Part shown: positions 26,954-35,883 of the stretch, in pieces | Layout of the letters: each line of letters opens with the position of its first letter | Numbering within the stretch: the stretch's first letter is position 1 | Source of the DNA: JBKBKN01 sp046294625 | GTDB taxonomy: Bacteria; Bacteroidota; Bacteroidia; M30B66 | Assembly: GCA_046294625.1 (NCBI GenBank) | Contig: JBKBKN010000013.1 | Location: forward strand, 30,883 to 94,882 | DNA length: 64,000 nt | Direction of reading: 5' to 3' | Notes under the pieces: model-generated | Told to the model about the DNA's origin: nothing | Databases searched by the model: none | What the model saw: only the letters and a program-made list of their open reading frames with translations | Made by a program: the position numbers and the translations under genes

Positions 26954-28783
26954 TTATTGCTTCAATATCATCCTAGCCAATCGATGTTTTGGCGTAATCA
27001 TAGATAGATAATACACCCCTGGATTAATATTGCCCGGAAACACTTCCAGATAATGCAATCCAGCATCTACTTTATTGAAGGATTGGTCAATGATCAGATT
27101 ACCTTTTATATCAGAAATCACAATACGAATATCTAGCAGAGAGAACGCGTTGAACTGAATCAAAATTTTATCTGTAAACGGATTGGGATAAACCCCCACT
27201 AGCACGGCTTCGCTTTCATTTCGAACGGAAGAGAGCGCATTGGGTAAAGCAGGTGCCAATGCTTGTAATGGTGAGAGTAAATTGCTGGCTGCATTACCTG
27301 ATCTTAAAAAACGTTCGCCGGAGTTCACGAAATAGTGAGCTCCAAACGAAGAAGTAAAATTGCTGTTAGTAATGCTACTTACAAAGATAAAATCTGATTG
27401 TACGCGACCGGCAGTAATGTCAAGAATGAGAAATCCCTTACGGGTTAAATCTGCCCAACGCACATGTCTGTTTTGGCTCTGAATCAAAGTGAGCGGTATA
27501 GGCAAAGGCAAACTTTGCGAAGTGATGGAAGTGGTAACAAATTCAACGGCAGCTGAACCGGTCACTGCATTGGGATTGCTATTATTGTATGCTCCAAAGG
27601 GAATATCATTGGCCCAGGCGGTATGAATATCGCCGGTGAGCACTACCACATTTTGAATATTATGATCAAGAATGGCCTGCAGTAAAGCTTGCCGCTCGCC
27701 CGGATAGCCATCCCATTGATCGTTATTCACCGTGACACCAAAAGCAAGCAAAGGGGCCATCATCACCTGTTGACCGATGATTTTCCATGTGGCTGAAGAA
27801 TTGCGCATTTCTTGAACAAGCCAGTTAAATTGCTCTTCGCCAATCAGCTTTCTGGTATTGGCATTTCCTGCTCCCTGTTCATCTCTTCCAATAAGGCGCG
27901 TGTCGAGCATGAAAAGGTCAAGCAAAGAGCCGTAACTTATTTTTCGATAAATCCTTAAAGGATCATTGATGTCGGGTTTTCTAATGGGAAGCCACTCTTC
28001 ATGTGCCCTGATGGCATTGGCTTTTCGCTCAAACCAATCGCCTTCTGTGCCGGGTGTATGATTCTGAGCACCGCCAAACCAAGAATTGTTGGCCGTTTCA
28101 TGATCGTCCCACACGGTAATAAACGGAAACTGTTGATGCAAGTAGCGCAAGTCAGGGTCGAGACGATAATGCGAGTAGCGTGTGCGGTAATCGTCTAAAC
28201 TAATGATCTCATTCGGTGGCACATGATCGCGTCCTAAACTACTTGAAGCTCCATATTCATAAATGTAATCGCCCAAATGAATGACCACGTCCACATCATT
28301 TCTATTCACTATTTCGCGATAGGCATTATATAAGCCATTCTGATAATCGGCGCAGGAAACCACTGCCATGCGCACCTGATTGACCGGACCGGCCGGAGCT
28401 GTTTTGGTGCGCCCAATTAGTGACCTTTGCCCCTCATACTGAAATTCATAATAATACCAAGTATTCGGCTGCAAGCCGGTGACATCCACTTGCACGGTGT
28501 AATCCTTTAATTCGTCTGTAACTATTATCCCGGACGCTACAATATTTAACAAATTAGTATCCAAGGCCATCCGCCAACTGATTTGTTTCTCACCTGAATC
28601 ATCTGGAGTTAGCCTGGTCCAAATAATTACTCGGTCGATTGCCGGATCGCCTGATGCTACGCCGTGATAAAAAGGGGCAAGGAGCGGATCCAAATCACTG
28701 CGCGATGAATTGCTATAATCCGACTGTGAAAATAAACATTGAAAGGAGAGACTGAGAAAGATGATGAGTAAGCGTTTCGTCAT
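26954..28783 (-). CDS. PhoD-like alkaline phosphatase/phosphodiesterase with T9SS sorting domain
   Basis: 609 residues. Signal peptide 1-19 (ends CLFSQ). An N-terminal PhoD domain (PFYHGVASGDPAIDRVIIWTRLTP, about 35-125) precedes the calcineurin-like metallophosphatase core: VVSCADYQNGLYN, VVIHLGDYIYEYG, TVWDDHETANNSW, VVLTGDIHTAW. These are the metal ligands of PhoD enzymes, which cleave phosphomono- or diesters outside the cytoplasm. From about 528 (VYPNPFTDKILIQF) to the end is a type A T9SS C-terminal domain with the usual LDIRIVISDIKG and PGVYYLSMI motifs. The protein is thus likely a secreted or surface enzyme for phosphate scavenging. No phosphate-regulatory (Pho) box was recognised. 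Confidence 0.93.
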   Translation of the reverse strand: MTKRLLIIFLSLSFQCLFSQSDYSNSSRSDLDPLLAPFYHGVASGDPAIDRVIIWTRLTPDDSGEKQISWRMALDTNLLNIVASGIIVTDELKDYTVQVDVTGLQPNTWYYYEFQYEGQRSLIGRTKTAPAGPVNQVRMAVVSCADYQNGLYNAYREIVNRNDVDVVIHLGDYIYEYGASSSLGRDHVPPNEIISLDDYRTRYSHYRLDPDLRYLHQQFPFITVWDDHETANNSWFGGAQNHTPGTEGDWFERKANAIRAHEEWLPIRKPDINDPLRIYRKISYGSLLDLFMLDTRLIGRDEQGAGNANTRKLIGEEQFNWLVQEMRNSSATWKIIGQQVMMAPLLAFGVTVNNDQWDGYPGERQALLQAILDHNIQNVVVLTGDIHTAWANDIPFGAYNNSNPNAVTGSAAVEFVTTSITSQSLPLPIPLTLIQSQNRHVRWADLTRKGFLILDITAGRVQSDFIFVSSITNSNFTSSFGAHYFVNSGERFLRSGNAASNLLSPLQALAPALPNALSSVRNESEAVLVGVYPNPFTDKILIQFNAFSLLDIRIVISDIKGNLIIDQSFNKVDAGLHYLEVFPGNINPGVYYLSMITPKHRLARMILKQ

Positions 28784-28957
28784 GCAGCTTGGGTTTGTGC
28801 ATCACAAATAAACAAATTATGACGAGAAATCATTCTGTGCTAAGTTAAGCTATCGTTAAATGTGTAATTTAAACCCTGGCAAACTCTTTACTAATCGGTT
28901 ATTTTGTGATAAATACAAAAAAATTATTTCATTTAACCGTGTAAGAATGAAAAACTA

Positions 28958-28985
28958 TTTGCCTTTACAGTTAAACCTAATGTTG
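28958..28985 (+). promoter_or_regulatory. Possible promoter of the SprB-repeat gene
   Basis: TTTG at 28958-28961 and TAATGTTG (one mismatch to TAnnTTTG) at 28978-28985 with 16 bp between, 28 bp before the start codon. Confidence 0.35.
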
Positions 28986-29013
28986 CATATTTACCCTGCT
29001 AAAAACCAATAAC

Positions 29014-31671
29014 ATGACAAACAGCTACTTCATTAAATTTTTTCTATTTTGTGTAAGTCTACTTCTCAGCAGTAGAATGATGGCACAAAATCCAATCACA
29101 GTTACGGTGCTCAACCAAACAGTGATGTGCAACAACGATGCTTCAGTTACTTTAGGCATCAATGGCGGTGCAGCACCTTATACAATTCACTTCCTGCGTT
29201 TTGGACTTAATCAGCAGTTAGACACCGTGCTAACAACTACGGAGAATCCGATTAACAACCTGCCTGCAGGTTATTTCCAGATTCATGTATATGACGCGAA
29301 TGGGCTTTTCGGTCAAACAGACGTTTTTATTCAGGCCTCTTTTTCCCTTTCTCCTTCAACCACTCCTGCAAGCTGTAGCAATAGCGATGGAAGAATTCGG
29401 GTTACGGTAAACGACAATAATGCACCATTTATCTATGAATGGAGCACCGGGCAAATAAATGTTAGTGAAAACAATCAGGATTCACTCATCAATATTCCGG
29501 CAGGAAATTATCAGGTGGTGGTTACCAATTCATTGGGATGCAGAGCAAGTCTAGGAGAAGCCGGCACTTCCAACCCTTCTGGCGGTGGGCTTAACCTTTG
29601 GGCGACTTCACCTATCACAGTAACGACCGCATCTACACCTTCCAACTGCTTTGACGGAACTGCTACCGTAACTCCGGCGGGGGGCGCAGAACCTTACACT
29701 TTTTATTGGAATACCAATCCGGTGCAATCCAGCCAAACCGCAACAGGCTTGGCTCCAGGGTTTTATCAGTGTACCATAACGGATGCCAACGGTTGTGTAA
29801 CCCAAGCTTTCAGAAACGTGGCTGCTGGACCTAATTTTCTTCAAGTCAATACCACACAAAGTAATACCGTATGCAATCAAAACACCGGGTTTATCAACGC
29901 TTCGGTAAGTGGTGGCACACCTCCCTATACCTATATATGGTCTAATGGCGCTACCTCAGCGGGAATTTCCAACTTGGCGTTTGGTTCTTATCAACTCACC
30001 GTTAGCGATGCTGCGGGCTGTAGTGTTACTGTAAACAAATTTATCGGAAATGCCAACCCAATGCACTTTGATTTTACAGGTATTTCACCCGACTGCAATG
30101 CATCAAATGGCAGCGTAATGCTCAATATCAGCGGAGGAACAGCTCCTTTCGATATCACTTGGTCAACGGGAGCAACCAATGTGAATACCATTAGCGGTTT
30201 GCCCGTAGGCAATGTTAACGTGAGCGTAACGGATGCCAATGGTTGTGTGAGACAAGGATTTTACCACTTACCTATTTCCAATGCATGCTTAGCGACTATT
30301 AGCGGACGTGTGGTTGCCGACCACAATCAGGATTGCGTGCAACAGGTAGCCGAACCTGGTATTGCGGGTGTGATTGTAAGAGCAGGAACCAGTCATGGTG
30401 TTACACAAGCAAACGGAAACTATAGTATCTTGGTGAATCCCGGACCTTATCAAGTGCAGCAATTTCCTCCTTCTGTGTTTTCTCAGGTTTGCCCCGCCGA
30501 CAATGAGCCTATCAGTATAAATGCCGCAGCTCAGGCAACCAACTATGGCGGAAATAATTTTTTCAATAGCAGCGATGAGATTTTCAGCGATATTGCTGTT
30601 TATCTCTATAGCGGGCCAATTCGTCCCGGCTTTCAGGCTATGTACTACATCACGGTGAGAAATCTGGGTGTAACAGCTGTATCGCCTGTATTGAATTTCT
30701 CTCACGATGCATTGGTAAGCTACCTTTCGGCCACACCTTCAGCAAACAACTATAACCTTGCCACGCGAACAGCTACTTGGAATGTAGGCGCGTTAGCTCC
30801 TAATCAAACCAGACACTATCAGGTGAGAATGCAGGTTTCGCTCGATGCACTTGATTTTCTTGGAACTGATATTCCTGCTTCAGCTGAAGTGAGTTTGGTG
30901 GCCAATACCGACGCCTTCCCCGACAACAATTCAGTTACCTATTTAAGGACCATTACCGGTTCTTATGACCCTAACGACAAACAGGTATTTCCTGAAGGAA
31001 TTACCGAACAAGGATTTATTCTGGAAACCGACACGGTGCTTAATTACCTGATTCGTTTCCAAAATACAGGCAATGATACTGCCTTCACAGTAGTAGTGCG
31101 CGACACACTAGACCCATCGCTCGATGTGAGCACACTAAGAATTTTGGGATACAGTCATCCGATGGATTTCGATCTGAGTGGCGAAGGAATTATGACTTTC
31201 ACCTTTAACAATATTTTACTTCCCGATAGCAATATCAATGAACCTGCAAGTCATGGTTACATTGCTTATGTGATTGAATTGAAAAAGAATTTACCCTTAT
31301 TTACCCAAATTAGTAATACCGCCTACATTTATTTCGATTTCAATCCACCAATCATAACCAACACCACTTTCAATACAATTTACGATCCGTTTGTTGGCAT
31401 GACAAAACTTGATCGGTTTGATTTTAGGGTTTTCCCTAACCCCAATGAAGGTCTTTTCATGTTGAACATCCATCTACAGGAATCAGCCATGGTTAATATG
31501 GAGATAATCGACATTGGCGGTAAGAGAATATTGAATCAACAATTAGGTCGTTTGCACCCAGGTGAACAGCAAGTGAGCGTAAGCATGTTTGATCAGTTAA
31601 AATCGGGCGTTTATTTTGTGCGTCTGCATAGCGAAAAAGACACCATAGTGAGAAAGATGATTGTGAGATAG
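29014..31671 (+). CDS. SprB-repeat surface protein with T9SS sorting domain
   Basis: 885 residues. Signal peptide about 1-24 (ends MMAQN). Residues about 30-425 hold five SprB-type repeats of roughly 75-85 residues, each with a Cys near the start, a GG(T/A)xPYxxxW(S)xG middle and a xxGCxx end (for example VSGGTPPYTYIWSNGAT, VSDAAGCSV). Next come an SdrD-B-like domain (SGRVVADHNQDC, about 428-500) and DUF11/DUF7619-type beta domains (GSYDPNDKQVFPEGI about 650 through YIYFDFNPPI). From about 805 there is a type A T9SS sorting domain (FRVFPNPNEGLF, LKSGVYFVRL). Homologues are adhesins or gliding-motility surface proteins; SprB itself is far larger. It is divergently oriented from the PhoD gene and ends at a strong terminator. 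Confidence 0.93.
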   Translation: MTNSYFIKFFLFCVSLLLSSRMMAQNPITVTVLNQTVMCNNDASVTLGINGGAAPYTIHFLRFGLNQQLDTVLTTTENPINNLPAGYFQIHVYDANGLFGQTDVFIQASFSLSPSTTPASCSNSDGRIRVTVNDNNAPFIYEWSTGQINVSENNQDSLINIPAGNYQVVVTNSLGCRASLGEAGTSNPSGGGLNLWATSPITVTTASTPSNCFDGTATVTPAGGAEPYTFYWNTNPVQSSQTATGLAPGFYQCTITDANGCVTQAFRNVAAGPNFLQVNTTQSNTVCNQNTGFINASVSGGTPPYTYIWSNGATSAGISNLAFGSYQLTVSDAAGCSVTVNKFIGNANPMHFDFTGISPDCNASNGSVMLNISGGTAPFDITWSTGATNVNTISGLPVGNVNVSVTDANGCVRQGFYHLPISNACLATISGRVVADHNQDCVQQVAEPGIAGVIVRAGTSHGVTQANGNYSILVNPGPYQVQQFPPSVFSQVCPADNEPISINAAAQATNYGGNNFFNSSDEIFSDIAVYLYSGPIRPGFQAMYYITVRNLGVTAVSPVLNFSHDALVSYLSATPSANNYNLATRTATWNVGALAPNQTRHYQVRMQVSLDALDFLGTDIPASAEVSLVANTDAFPDNNSVTYLRTITGSYDPNDKQVFPEGITEQGFILETDTVLNYLIRFQNTGNDTAFTVVVRDTLDPSLDVSTLRILGYSHPMDFDLSGEGIMTFTFNNILLPDSNINEPASHGYIAYVIELKKNLPLFTQISNTAYIYFDFNPPIITNTTFNTIYDPFVGMTKLDRFDFRVFPNPNEGLFMLNIHLQESAMVNMEIIDIGGKRILNQQLGRLHPGEQQVSVSMFDQLKSGVYFVRLHSEKDTIVRKMIVR

Positions 31672-31691
31672 GTTTATGAGATAACCTGAGA

Positions 31692-31724
31692 AAAAGCCGT
31701 CCGTTTTTTTTTCGGACGGCTTTT
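31692..31724 (+). terminator. Intrinsic terminator of the SprB-repeat gene
   Basis: 12-bp perfect stem AAAAGCCGTCCG/CGGACGGCTTTT with a 9-base T loop, then a T-rich tract; 20 bp after the stop codon. Confidence 0.92.
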
Positions 31725-31810
31725 CTTTTTATAAAATTCTCCGTGATAAAATCCGGCACAATAAACTTCATGTATCTTGCGCTGTTATTAATATCATATA
31801 TTTCAAAGGC

Positions 31811-32305
31811 ATGCAATTACCACAACATATCATCTCCAACATTTCAGAACAGGATAGAATCTGGGTTTATCAGGCTGACCGTTTTTTGACTGAGACAGAA
31901 GTTGAATATGCCCAAAAAATGCTTTCGGCTTTCACGGAAACATGGACCGCTCACAATCAGCAATTGAAAGCCAAGAGTTTTGTTGTTTTCAATCTATTCA
32001 TCATTTTGGCTGTAAATGAAAATGTTCATCAGGCAAGTGGCTGCTCCATCGATAAATCCGTTGCTATCATCAAAAAGCTAAGCGAAGAATTAAACACCGA
32101 CTTTCTCCAACGTACCACCATTGCACTTATTGAAGGTGAACAAATTAAATTGGTTGCACTCCACAACATTTCATCTAAGCCAGTGTCAGAAAACAGTTTG
32201 TTTTTCAACAATCTTGTGACCGATGGCCATAGCCTGAAAACCCAATGGATCAGGCAGGTGGGAGATTCCTGGCTGAAGCGATATCTGCCCGTAGCAACAA
32301 CTTAG
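31811..32305 (+). CDS. Conserved Bacteroidota protein (often mislabelled ABC transporter ATPase)
   Basis: 164 residues, no signal peptide or membrane segment. The sequence contains IWVYQADRFLTETE near the start, a FNLFIILAVNEN strand, and a conserved-looking SGCSIDKSVAIIKKLSEEL. I recognise the pattern as a small family widespread in Bacteroidota that databases often call ABC transporter ATPase. There is no Walker A, Walker B or ABC signature here, so that name is not supported. The SGCSIDKS segment could be an active or ligand site, but this is inference. Its last 4 bases overlap the end of the convergent pdeM gene. Confidence 0.7.
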   Translation: MQLPQHIISNISEQDRIWVYQADRFLTETEVEYAQKMLSAFTETWTAHNQQLKAKSFVVFNLFIILAVNENVHQASGCSIDKSVAIIKKLSEELNTDFLQRTTIALIEGEQIKLVALHNISSKPVSENSLFFNNLVTDGHSLKTQWIRQVGDSWLKRYLPVATT

Positions 32306-32961
32306 GCATTAAAGATCAAAATCTCATCACCCGCAATGGCATAGGCTGTATTCCCCCTCTTAATTGGCAAGCTGTTAAGTCCCGTAAAATCAGAAAATGC
32401 CGGCATAAAAACCTGATTATCTGATTGAAGGAAACACGGCAGACGAAGTCTTTGCCTTCCCTTGCCTTTTAGACTTACGGCAGGATGCAGATGTCCAAAA
32501 AAATAAAAATACGCGTCCTTAATCGCTGCCGATGGCTCATGAACAAAACAAAATCCATCTTCGACAAGCTCGTTTTCTACCAAACAAATATCAGAATGCA
32601 GCCCATTAAGCAATTTATCGTGATTTCCGATGATGAGTTCTTTTTTCACCTCCGGAAACATATCCATCAATGCATTGAAATCATCCCATTCGGCATTGTA
32701 GGCTTCATGCACCAGATCGCCATTAATCAATAGTCTTTTACATTGAGTGGATTCAATCAGTTTAAGCAATTTAACCAAATCGTTTCGTTGTAACTCGCCA
32801 CTAACAGGTATACCATTTTTTCTAAAAAATCCGGATTTACCCACGTGCATATCACTCACAATCAGGCACTCCTTTTCTAACCAATAAATCGCCTTTTGTG
32901 GAAGCAACCTAAAATGATGCCCCTTCCATTCGACAATAACTTCTTTTAACCTATCCGGCAT
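32302..32961 (-). CDS. pdeM: PdeM, ligase-associated DNA damage response endonuclease
   Basis: 219 residues of the calcineurin-like phosphoesterase fold. Metal ligands are in order: SD37MH39, NGD82, GN113H114D, H141 and GH157LH159. The start IVEWKGHHFRLLPQKAIYW and the lengths between motifs match PdeM, the nuclease member of the bacterial ligase-associated DNA repair set (MBL exonuclease, ATP-dependent ligase, Lhr-like helicase, PdeM). None of the three partners is next to it. Its neighbours are the conserved 164-residue protein and a lipoprotein. The MBL exonuclease is 28 kb away. The stop overlaps the convergent gene by 4 bp. Confidence 0.88.
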   Translation of the reverse strand: MPDRLKEVIVEWKGHHFRLLPQKAIYWLEKECLIVSDMHVGKSGFFRKNGIPVSGELQRNDLVKLLKLIESTQCKRLLINGDLVHEAYNAEWDDFNALMDMFPEVKKELIIGNHDKLLNGLHSDICLVENELVEDGFCFVHEPSAAIKDAYFYFFGHLHPAVSLKGKGRQRLRLPCFLQSDNQVFMPAFSDFTGLNSLPIKRGNTAYAIAGDEILIFNA

Positions 32962-33148
32962 TAGCTTATCTTTATTCTCCGATTATATTTTCTCGCTCCG
33001 GAAATTGGGAGCATATTTGCCAACAAAAATAGCTTAGATGAGTTGTTTTGATTTGATAAATAAGCGTGCAAATGTTGACTTTACAAAAATGCTTTGCGTA
33101 TGTCACTTCCAAAATCCATTAATCAGTATAAACGACCCTTTTTAAAAA

Positions 33149-33982
33149 ATGAAATACATCATAAATGTTTTAACCTTTACGCTTCTACTCATCTTGACAA
33201 GCAGTTGTGCAGAAAACAAAAAACAACGCGACACCCGCAACCTTTCATGGTATCAAATCAACATGGATGCACGCGGCAAAACAGTGAGAATCGGCTTGTT
33301 TAAAGCCTATCAACCTTTGATGGCATTTCTAGAAGATCTTGGGAAAGATGAATTATTGACAAATCTGAAAATAAAAACAGAAATTTCGGTAATAGAACAA
33401 GACGACAGCACAGGTACAATGGATATTTTCATTGGCGATATAGCTCACATGATGGAACTTAAATCAGCCAATCAACTCCTTACACCTGTATTCTCAAAAA
33501 TCAACACTTGTGATCTGGTGATGAAAGAAAAACCCACTTATAGAGAATGGATGAATGTGACAGATAATTTTTTTGTTCCCTGGCTTTCAACCCTTCCGGA
33601 AATAGAAAGCAAGGTTTGGGAAAGTCAAGCACGCTTTCGCAAGCTCAATAATGCTTTTCAGCTTGCGCAAAATTCCATTCTAATCAATCAGCATCCCGAT
33701 GCTGAGCCGGAAAAATCGATTCATTTTTTAGAACAACTTCAAGCTATATCATTAACAAATAATCAATTTGGCAAAGCACTATTCTACCTTCCGATTTTCG
33801 TTGGTGTGAATAGGGATTCAAAAGCAAAAGCGGCTTCATTAGTGGCCATAGATGCGATGATAAAAATGGCTGCGCAGCGCGATCAGCTCCTTGGTGTTGC
33901 AGAAGATCCGGAATTAAAAGCATCGATTCACCCACAATGGATGATTCGTATTTTGGAACTAGCAGAGCGTAAAACCGAATAA
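33149..33982 (+). CDS. Lipoprotein of unknown function
   Basis: 277 residues. The N-terminus MKYIINVLTFTLLLILTSSCAENKK is a lipoprotein signal with Cys20. The mature part is alpha/beta, with GKTVRIGLFKAYQPLMAFLEDL, then MDIFIGDIAHMMELKSANQL, and a late LFYLPIFVGVN. The rhythm of strands and helices loosely recalls a periplasmic solute-binding protein, but I see no diagnostic motif, and the protein is short for that family. No transporter genes are nearby. It precedes cinA on the same strand by 83 bp and may be cotranscribed with it. I cannot name a function. Confidence 0.65.
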   Translation: MKYIINVLTFTLLLILTSSCAENKKQRDTRNLSWYQINMDARGKTVRIGLFKAYQPLMAFLEDLGKDELLTNLKIKTEISVIEQDDSTGTMDIFIGDIAHMMELKSANQLLTPVFSKINTCDLVMKEKPTYREWMNVTDNFFVPWLSTLPEIESKVWESQARFRKLNNAFQLAQNSILINQHPDAEPEKSIHFLEQLQAISLTNNQFGKALFYLPIFVGVNRDSKAKAASLVAIDAMIKMAAQRDQLLGVAEDPELKASIHPQWMIRILELAERKTE

Positions 33983-34065
33983 ATCACTCAGAGTTACCAC
34001 CCAGCTTGATCCTATCCAATCGAATAAAAGACAGCAAAAACAATAAAATATTTATCAAACCATAA

Positions 34066-35316
34066 ATGCTTGTAGAAATCATTACCATTGGCGACGAAAT
34101 ACTGATTGGTCAGATCGTTGATACCAATTCAGCATGGATAGCCCAACAGCTCAACCTGATTGGCTTTAAAGTGAAACAAATCACTTCAGTTTCCGACGAT
34201 GCGGAGCATATAAAAGAAGCTCTTCAATTAGCCGAAAAACGAGCTGATGTGATACTTATTACTGGCGGACTTGGACCTACTAAGGACGATGTGACCAAAA
34301 AAACATTGGCGGAATTTTTTGGCGCTTTTTTAATTCGCAACACTGAGGTAGAAAATCATGTGATTCGTTTTTTTAGAGAGCGTGGGCGCGAGCCGGGCGA
34401 TATTAACCTGCAACAAGCCGATGTGCCTGAAAACTGCACGGTGATTGAAAATAAAGTAGGGACGGCTCCAGGTATGTGGTTTGAGAAAAACAAAAAAGTG
34501 TACATATCCATGCCGGGTGTTCCTTATGAGATGATGGAAATGATGCAAAAGCATATTCTACCAGCACTCAAAGAAAAGTTCGACGCACCAACTATTTATC
34601 ACCGCACCTTACTCACACAAGGTGTAGGCGAAAGTCAGCTTGCGCAGTGGATTGCATCCTGGGAAAATGCCCTGCCTTCACACATTAAATTAGCCTATCT
34701 GCCCAGTCCGGGTATTGTAAGACTTCGAATAAGTGCAATGGGCAATGATAAACACATCGTGAAAACTGAAGTCGATGCGCAGATCGAGAAGCTTAGAGAA
34801 ATAATTGGTCGCAATATTTTTGGCGAAGGAGAGCAAACACTTGCAGGGGTGATTCAGGAATTAATGATACAGAAAAACCTGAAGCTTGCCCTGGGAGAAA
34901 GCTGTACGGGAGGTTTTGTAGCCCACCTAATCACTTCGGTACCTGGTTCTTCTGCCTACTTTCAAGGTGGGGTGATTCCATACCAAAATGAAATGAAAAC
35001 ATTTTGGCTGGGGGTGCACGAAGAAACGCTTCGGCAATATGGTGCAGTAAGTGAGCAAGTGGTAAGAGAAATGGCTCAAGGATTAAAGCAGCTTTTTCAA
35101 GCCGACTACTCCATCGCCATTTCCGGAATAGCTGGACCGGGAGGCGCCACGCCTGACAAACCCGTTGGACTCGTTTGGGTAGCAGTAGGTACTCCGGGCG
35201 AAACTATTGTGCGAAAACTCCAATTTGGCAACAACAGACTACGAAATATTCAAATGACATCACTCTCGGCATTGAATCTTTTGCGAAAAATCGTGCTCGG
35301 ACTCACCACAGAATAA
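34066..35316 (+). CDS. cinA: CinA family protein (NMN deamidase / competence-damage protein)
   Basis: 416 residues. The N-terminal MoCF-like (COG1058) domain starts EIITIGDEILIGQIVDTNS and includes LITGGLGPTKDDVTKKTLAE. The C-terminal PncC-like amidohydrolase domain begins near 265 (LALGESCTGGFVAHLIT) and has ISGIAGPGGATPDKPVGLVW. In the family the C-terminal domain deamidates nicotinamide mononucleotide and the N-terminal domain hydrolyses ADP-ribose in pyridine-nucleotide salvage. Both halves are complete. It is followed by a promoter and the marR gene. Confidence 0.94.
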   Translation: MLVEIITIGDEILIGQIVDTNSAWIAQQLNLIGFKVKQITSVSDDAEHIKEALQLAEKRADVILITGGLGPTKDDVTKKTLAEFFGAFLIRNTEVENHVIRFFRERGREPGDINLQQADVPENCTVIENKVGTAPGMWFEKNKKVYISMPGVPYEMMEMMQKHILPALKEKFDAPTIYHRTLLTQGVGESQLAQWIASWENALPSHIKLAYLPSPGIVRLRISAMGNDKHIVKTEVDAQIEKLREIIGRNIFGEGEQTLAGVIQELMIQKNLKLALGESCTGGFVAHLITSVPGSSAYFQGGVIPYQNEMKTFWLGVHEETLRQYGAVSEQVVREMAQGLKQLFQADYSIAISGIAGPGGATPDKPVGLVWVAVGTPGETIVRKLQFGNNRLRNIQMTSLSALNLLRKIVLGLTTE

Positions 35317-35362
35317 TTTTATTTGCCTGATTTTCTGTAATTGAAAACATTCAGCTGTTTTA

Positions 35363-35397
35363 TTTGTGTATACAATTAATGTATTTACATAATTTTG
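35363..35397 (+). promoter_or_regulatory. Promoter of the marR-yceI pair
   Basis: TTTG at 35363-35366 and an exact -7 box TAATTTTG at 35390-35397, 23 bp apart (at the long end of accepted spacing). The predicted transcript start near 35404 lies just before the ATG at 35409, which supports that start over earlier in-frame codons at 35364 and 35379. Confidence 0.5.
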
Positions 35398-35408
35398 CAC
35401 AACAAATA

Positions 35409-35858
35409 ATGGGCATAGAACAGGACATACATCAGAAAAACTTCAAAAGCATTCATCAAAAATGCTACATAAACCTGATGTATACCACGAGCATTCTCAA
35501 TGCCCTGCATACCAAAGAGCTCAAGAAGTTTGATTTATCTCCACAACAGTTCAATCTTTTGCGAATTTTAAGAGGACAACATCCCAAAGCAGTTAACCTG
35601 AACGACGTGGCCTGCAGAATGATTGATAAATCTTCAAACGCTTCCAGATTAGTCGAAAAATTGCGATTAAAAAACCTAGTAACACGTATTACATCTAAAG
35701 AAGATCGACGTGCTGTTGAAATTGGAATAACAAAACAAGGTCTTGAGTTGTTGGATAGCATTGATAAAATAGAGGCAAACTTTTTTAAACCATTACAAAA
35801 TCTAACTTTAGACGAGGCTGAAATACTCAGTCAAATGTTGGACAAAATCAGATCGTAA
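35409..35858 (+). CDS. MarR family transcriptional regulator
   Basis: 149 residues from the ATG at 35409. Upstream in-frame TTG (35364) and ATG (35379) are rejected because the promoter's -7 box covers them. Winged-helix core: DLSPQQFNLLRILRG, NLNDVACRMIDKSSNASRLVEKLRLKNLVTR (recognition helix region) and the wing ITSKEDRRAVEIGITKQG, with N- and C-terminal dimerisation helices. It is immediately upstream of a YceI gene (25-bp gap), a recurrent pairing in Bacteroidota, so it probably controls itself and yceI. The ligand is unknown. Confidence 0.9.
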   Translation: MGIEQDIHQKNFKSIHQKCYINLMYTTSILNALHTKELKKFDLSPQQFNLLRILRGQHPKAVNLNDVACRMIDKSSNASRLVEKLRLKNLVTRITSKEDRRAVEIGITKQGLELLDSIDKIEANFFKPLQNLTLDEAEILSQMLDKIRS

Positions 35859-35883
35859 CCAATAACACTAAAATAAAAACAAA

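Noticed and set aside
33094..33303. 69-codon frame overlapping the lipoprotein start
   Set aside because: Out-of-frame shadow; the lipoprotein at 33149 has a clear signal and lipobox.
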